Virus record (IMG/VR): IMGVR_UViG_3300025057_000045
Coordinates: 1-22,728 of that record
Length of the DNA stretch: 22,728 nt
Source of the DNA: a virus
Reading direction: 5' to 3' (one strand)
How positions within the stretch are numbered: position 1 is the first letter of the stretch; each line of letters begins with the position of its first letter. Shown here piece by piece: positions 21,831 through 22,728 of this stretch. A model generated the notes under the pieces. It was not told the DNA's origin and searched no databases. It saw only the letters and a list, made by a program, of their open reading frames with translations. Made by a program: the position numbers and the translations under genes.

Positions 21831-22556
21831 TTAATTAAATATTGGTTCTTCTACTTCTATTTCTATTACATCATCACTATAGCCAACTGGTTCACCATTC
21901 CATTCATTGTATTTAGCTACTAGGTTCTTATACTCTGCAAAACCTTGCAAGATTAAATTATGGCCTAATCTATAGACCTGAACATTAAAAGGTGAAGTAG
22001 TTTCTATTGCAATTATATAATAATCTACATCATCATAGTTTTCTAAATACATAGCTGCTTGCATTTTGTAATCATTATATAATAAATCACGTTGAAACCT
22101 TTTACCAGCATCTGTAGTGGTTTTTATATCACATACAATGGTTTTACCATCTACATAGCTTTCAAGGTCTACAAAACCTTTAAAACCTACTCCTGCGTGA
22201 TTCCAAGTTACTTCCTTTTCAGTATGTACCTTGTTCTGCATTAGTTTATTAAATATAGGATTGTTCATTGCATTTTGCATTATTGCATTAGCATCATCTA
22301 ATTCTGATAGTTTAATGATCTGTTTGTTATCATTAGCAGCTTTAAATTCTTGCCATTCTTTACCTGCTCTTCTTGCACCTTCAAATACTGCATAATCATC
22401 ATTAAATGAATCTGGTTCTAATAACAGCTTGTGTACTATACTACCAAACTGCATTGCATCAGTTACTTTAGTTTTACCTTCCCAGTATTTTAATAAGTGG
22501 TTAGGTGATTTCTTAAATGCACATAATGCACTATAACTTAATCTATTCTTTTTCAT
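21831..22556 (-). CDS. PD-(D/E)XK exonuclease, RecE/YqaJ-type, 241 aa
   Basis: Seen: an N-terminal helical motif with GSIVHKLLLEP (38-48), GFKGFVD with Asp130, CDIKTT with Asp143-x-Lys145, and the QxxxY-like YKMQAAMYL (163-171) that marks the RecB/RecE exonuclease group. It would resect DNA ends for recombination with an annealing protein. No RecT/ERF-like gene is in the window, but the tail of an upstream gene at the right edge could be such. It starts 14 bp inside the 44-aa ORF. Confidence 0.8.
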   Translation of the reverse strand: MKKNRLSYSALCAFKKSPNHLLKYWEGKTKVTDAMQFGSIVHKLLLEPDSFNDDYAVFEGARRAGKEWQEFKAANDNKQIIKLSELDDANAIMQNAMNNPIFNKLMQNKVHTEKEVTWNHAGVGFKGFVDLESYVDGKTIVCDIKTTTDAGKRFQRDLLYNDYKMQAAMYLENYDDVDYYIIAIETTSPFNVQVYRLGHNLILQGFAEYKNLVAKYNEWNGEPVGYSDDVIEIEVEEPIFN

Positions 22557-22677
22557 AATCTTCTAGTTTTTGTTGGTAAAATTTAGTAATGGCTGCATTC
22601 CATTGTTCTTCTATCTGCTGTTTTTCTCTTACTAGTTCTAACAGCTTTTCATATTCTGTTTTTATATCCTGTATCAT
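22543..22677 (-). CDS. Small coiled-coil protein, 44 aa
   Basis: It starts MIQDIKTEYEKLLELVREKQ, then QIEEQWNAAITKFYQQKLED. It is one long charged helix, likely a coiled coil. The start shares ATGA with the stop of the right-edge gene, and its end overlaps the exonuclease start by 14 bp, so it fills a packed slot in the operon. Function unknown. Confidence 0.52.
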   Translation of the reverse strand: MIQDIKTEYEKLLELVREKQQIEEQWNAAITKFYQQKLEDYEKE

Positions 22678-22728
22678 TTTGAATCTTTTTTAAATGAATC
22701 AGCTTCTACATCACTGTATATACCGTAT
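22674..22728 (-). CDS. 3' end of an unidentified gene cut by the right edge
   Basis: The last 17 codons (YGIYSDVEADSFKKDSK) of a frame that enters from beyond base 22728 and stops with TGA overlapping the next ATG. This is an acidic then basic tail only. By position next to an exonuclease it could be a recombination protein, but nothing in the fragment proves that. Confidence 0.45.
   Translation of the reverse strand, partial: YGIYSDVEADSFKKDSK

Noticed and set aside
1-22728. CRISPR array, tRNA or rRNA genes, integrase, insertion sequence
   Set aside because: No regularly spaced repeat array, tRNA-like cloverleaf, transposase or integrase motif, or terminal inverted repeat was seen on either strand by eye.

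Overview
This window is a stretch of tailed-phage (siphovirus-like) or prophage genome. It is AT-rich, and every supported gene lies on the minus strand, so transcription runs from base 22728 towards base 1. Genes are tightly packed, with many 1-26 bp overlaps and ATGA stop/start junctions. Start codons have A/T-rich leaders instead of clear Shine-Dalgarno sequences, and many small proteins resemble families I know from phages of Bacteroidota, especially marine Flavobacteriia. A flavobacterial host is therefore an inference. I see no integrase, repressor, lysis enzyme, tRNA, rRNA or CRISPR array.

Layout in transcription order. (1) 22728-17726, DNA metabolism: the end of an unidentified gene, a small coiled-coil protein, a PD-(D/E)XK exonuclease, an SSB-like protein with a DLPF tail, an HTH-like protein, a beta-class DNA methyltransferase coupled to a small PD-(D/E)XK nuclease, a replication-initiator-like protein, a RecA/DnaB-type ATPase and a PAPS-reductase-like PP-loop protein. 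(2) 17715-14763, small genes and regulation: two microproteins with one membrane segment each, other tiny proteins, a cytosine-C5 methyltransferase, a resolvase-like nuclease, a sigma-like factor and a Cys-rich protein. (3) 14791-13273, small and large terminase. (4) 13272-13166, a non-coding gap with 11-bp repeats and a promoter-like element. (5) 13165-5867, tail genes: a chaperone pair with a probable -1 frameshift, completion proteins, two large tail proteins and the tape measure. (6) 5856-1, head genes: XkdF-like protease, small structural proteins, scaffold, major capsid, a tail-tube-like protein, and a portal gene that runs off the left edge.

Five signals stand out. The tetranucleotide CATG appears to be completely absent from 22.7 kb, and histidine codons switch from CAT to CAC exactly when the next base is G. 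Two 30-bp elements, 28/30 identical, sit just upstream of the tail and scaffold/capsid blocks and look like phage-specific promoters; the sigma-like gene is a candidate reader. Two sites 6 kb apart share three 11-bp repeats plus an adjoining purine-rich tract, one inside the initiator-like gene, and are candidate origin or binding sites. A nine-T run gives a classical -1 slippery site in the tail chaperone gene. The nuclease and methyltransferase are joined by a 4-bp overlap and may act as a phage-borne restriction-modification-like unit. Functions rest on motif reading only; no database search was run.
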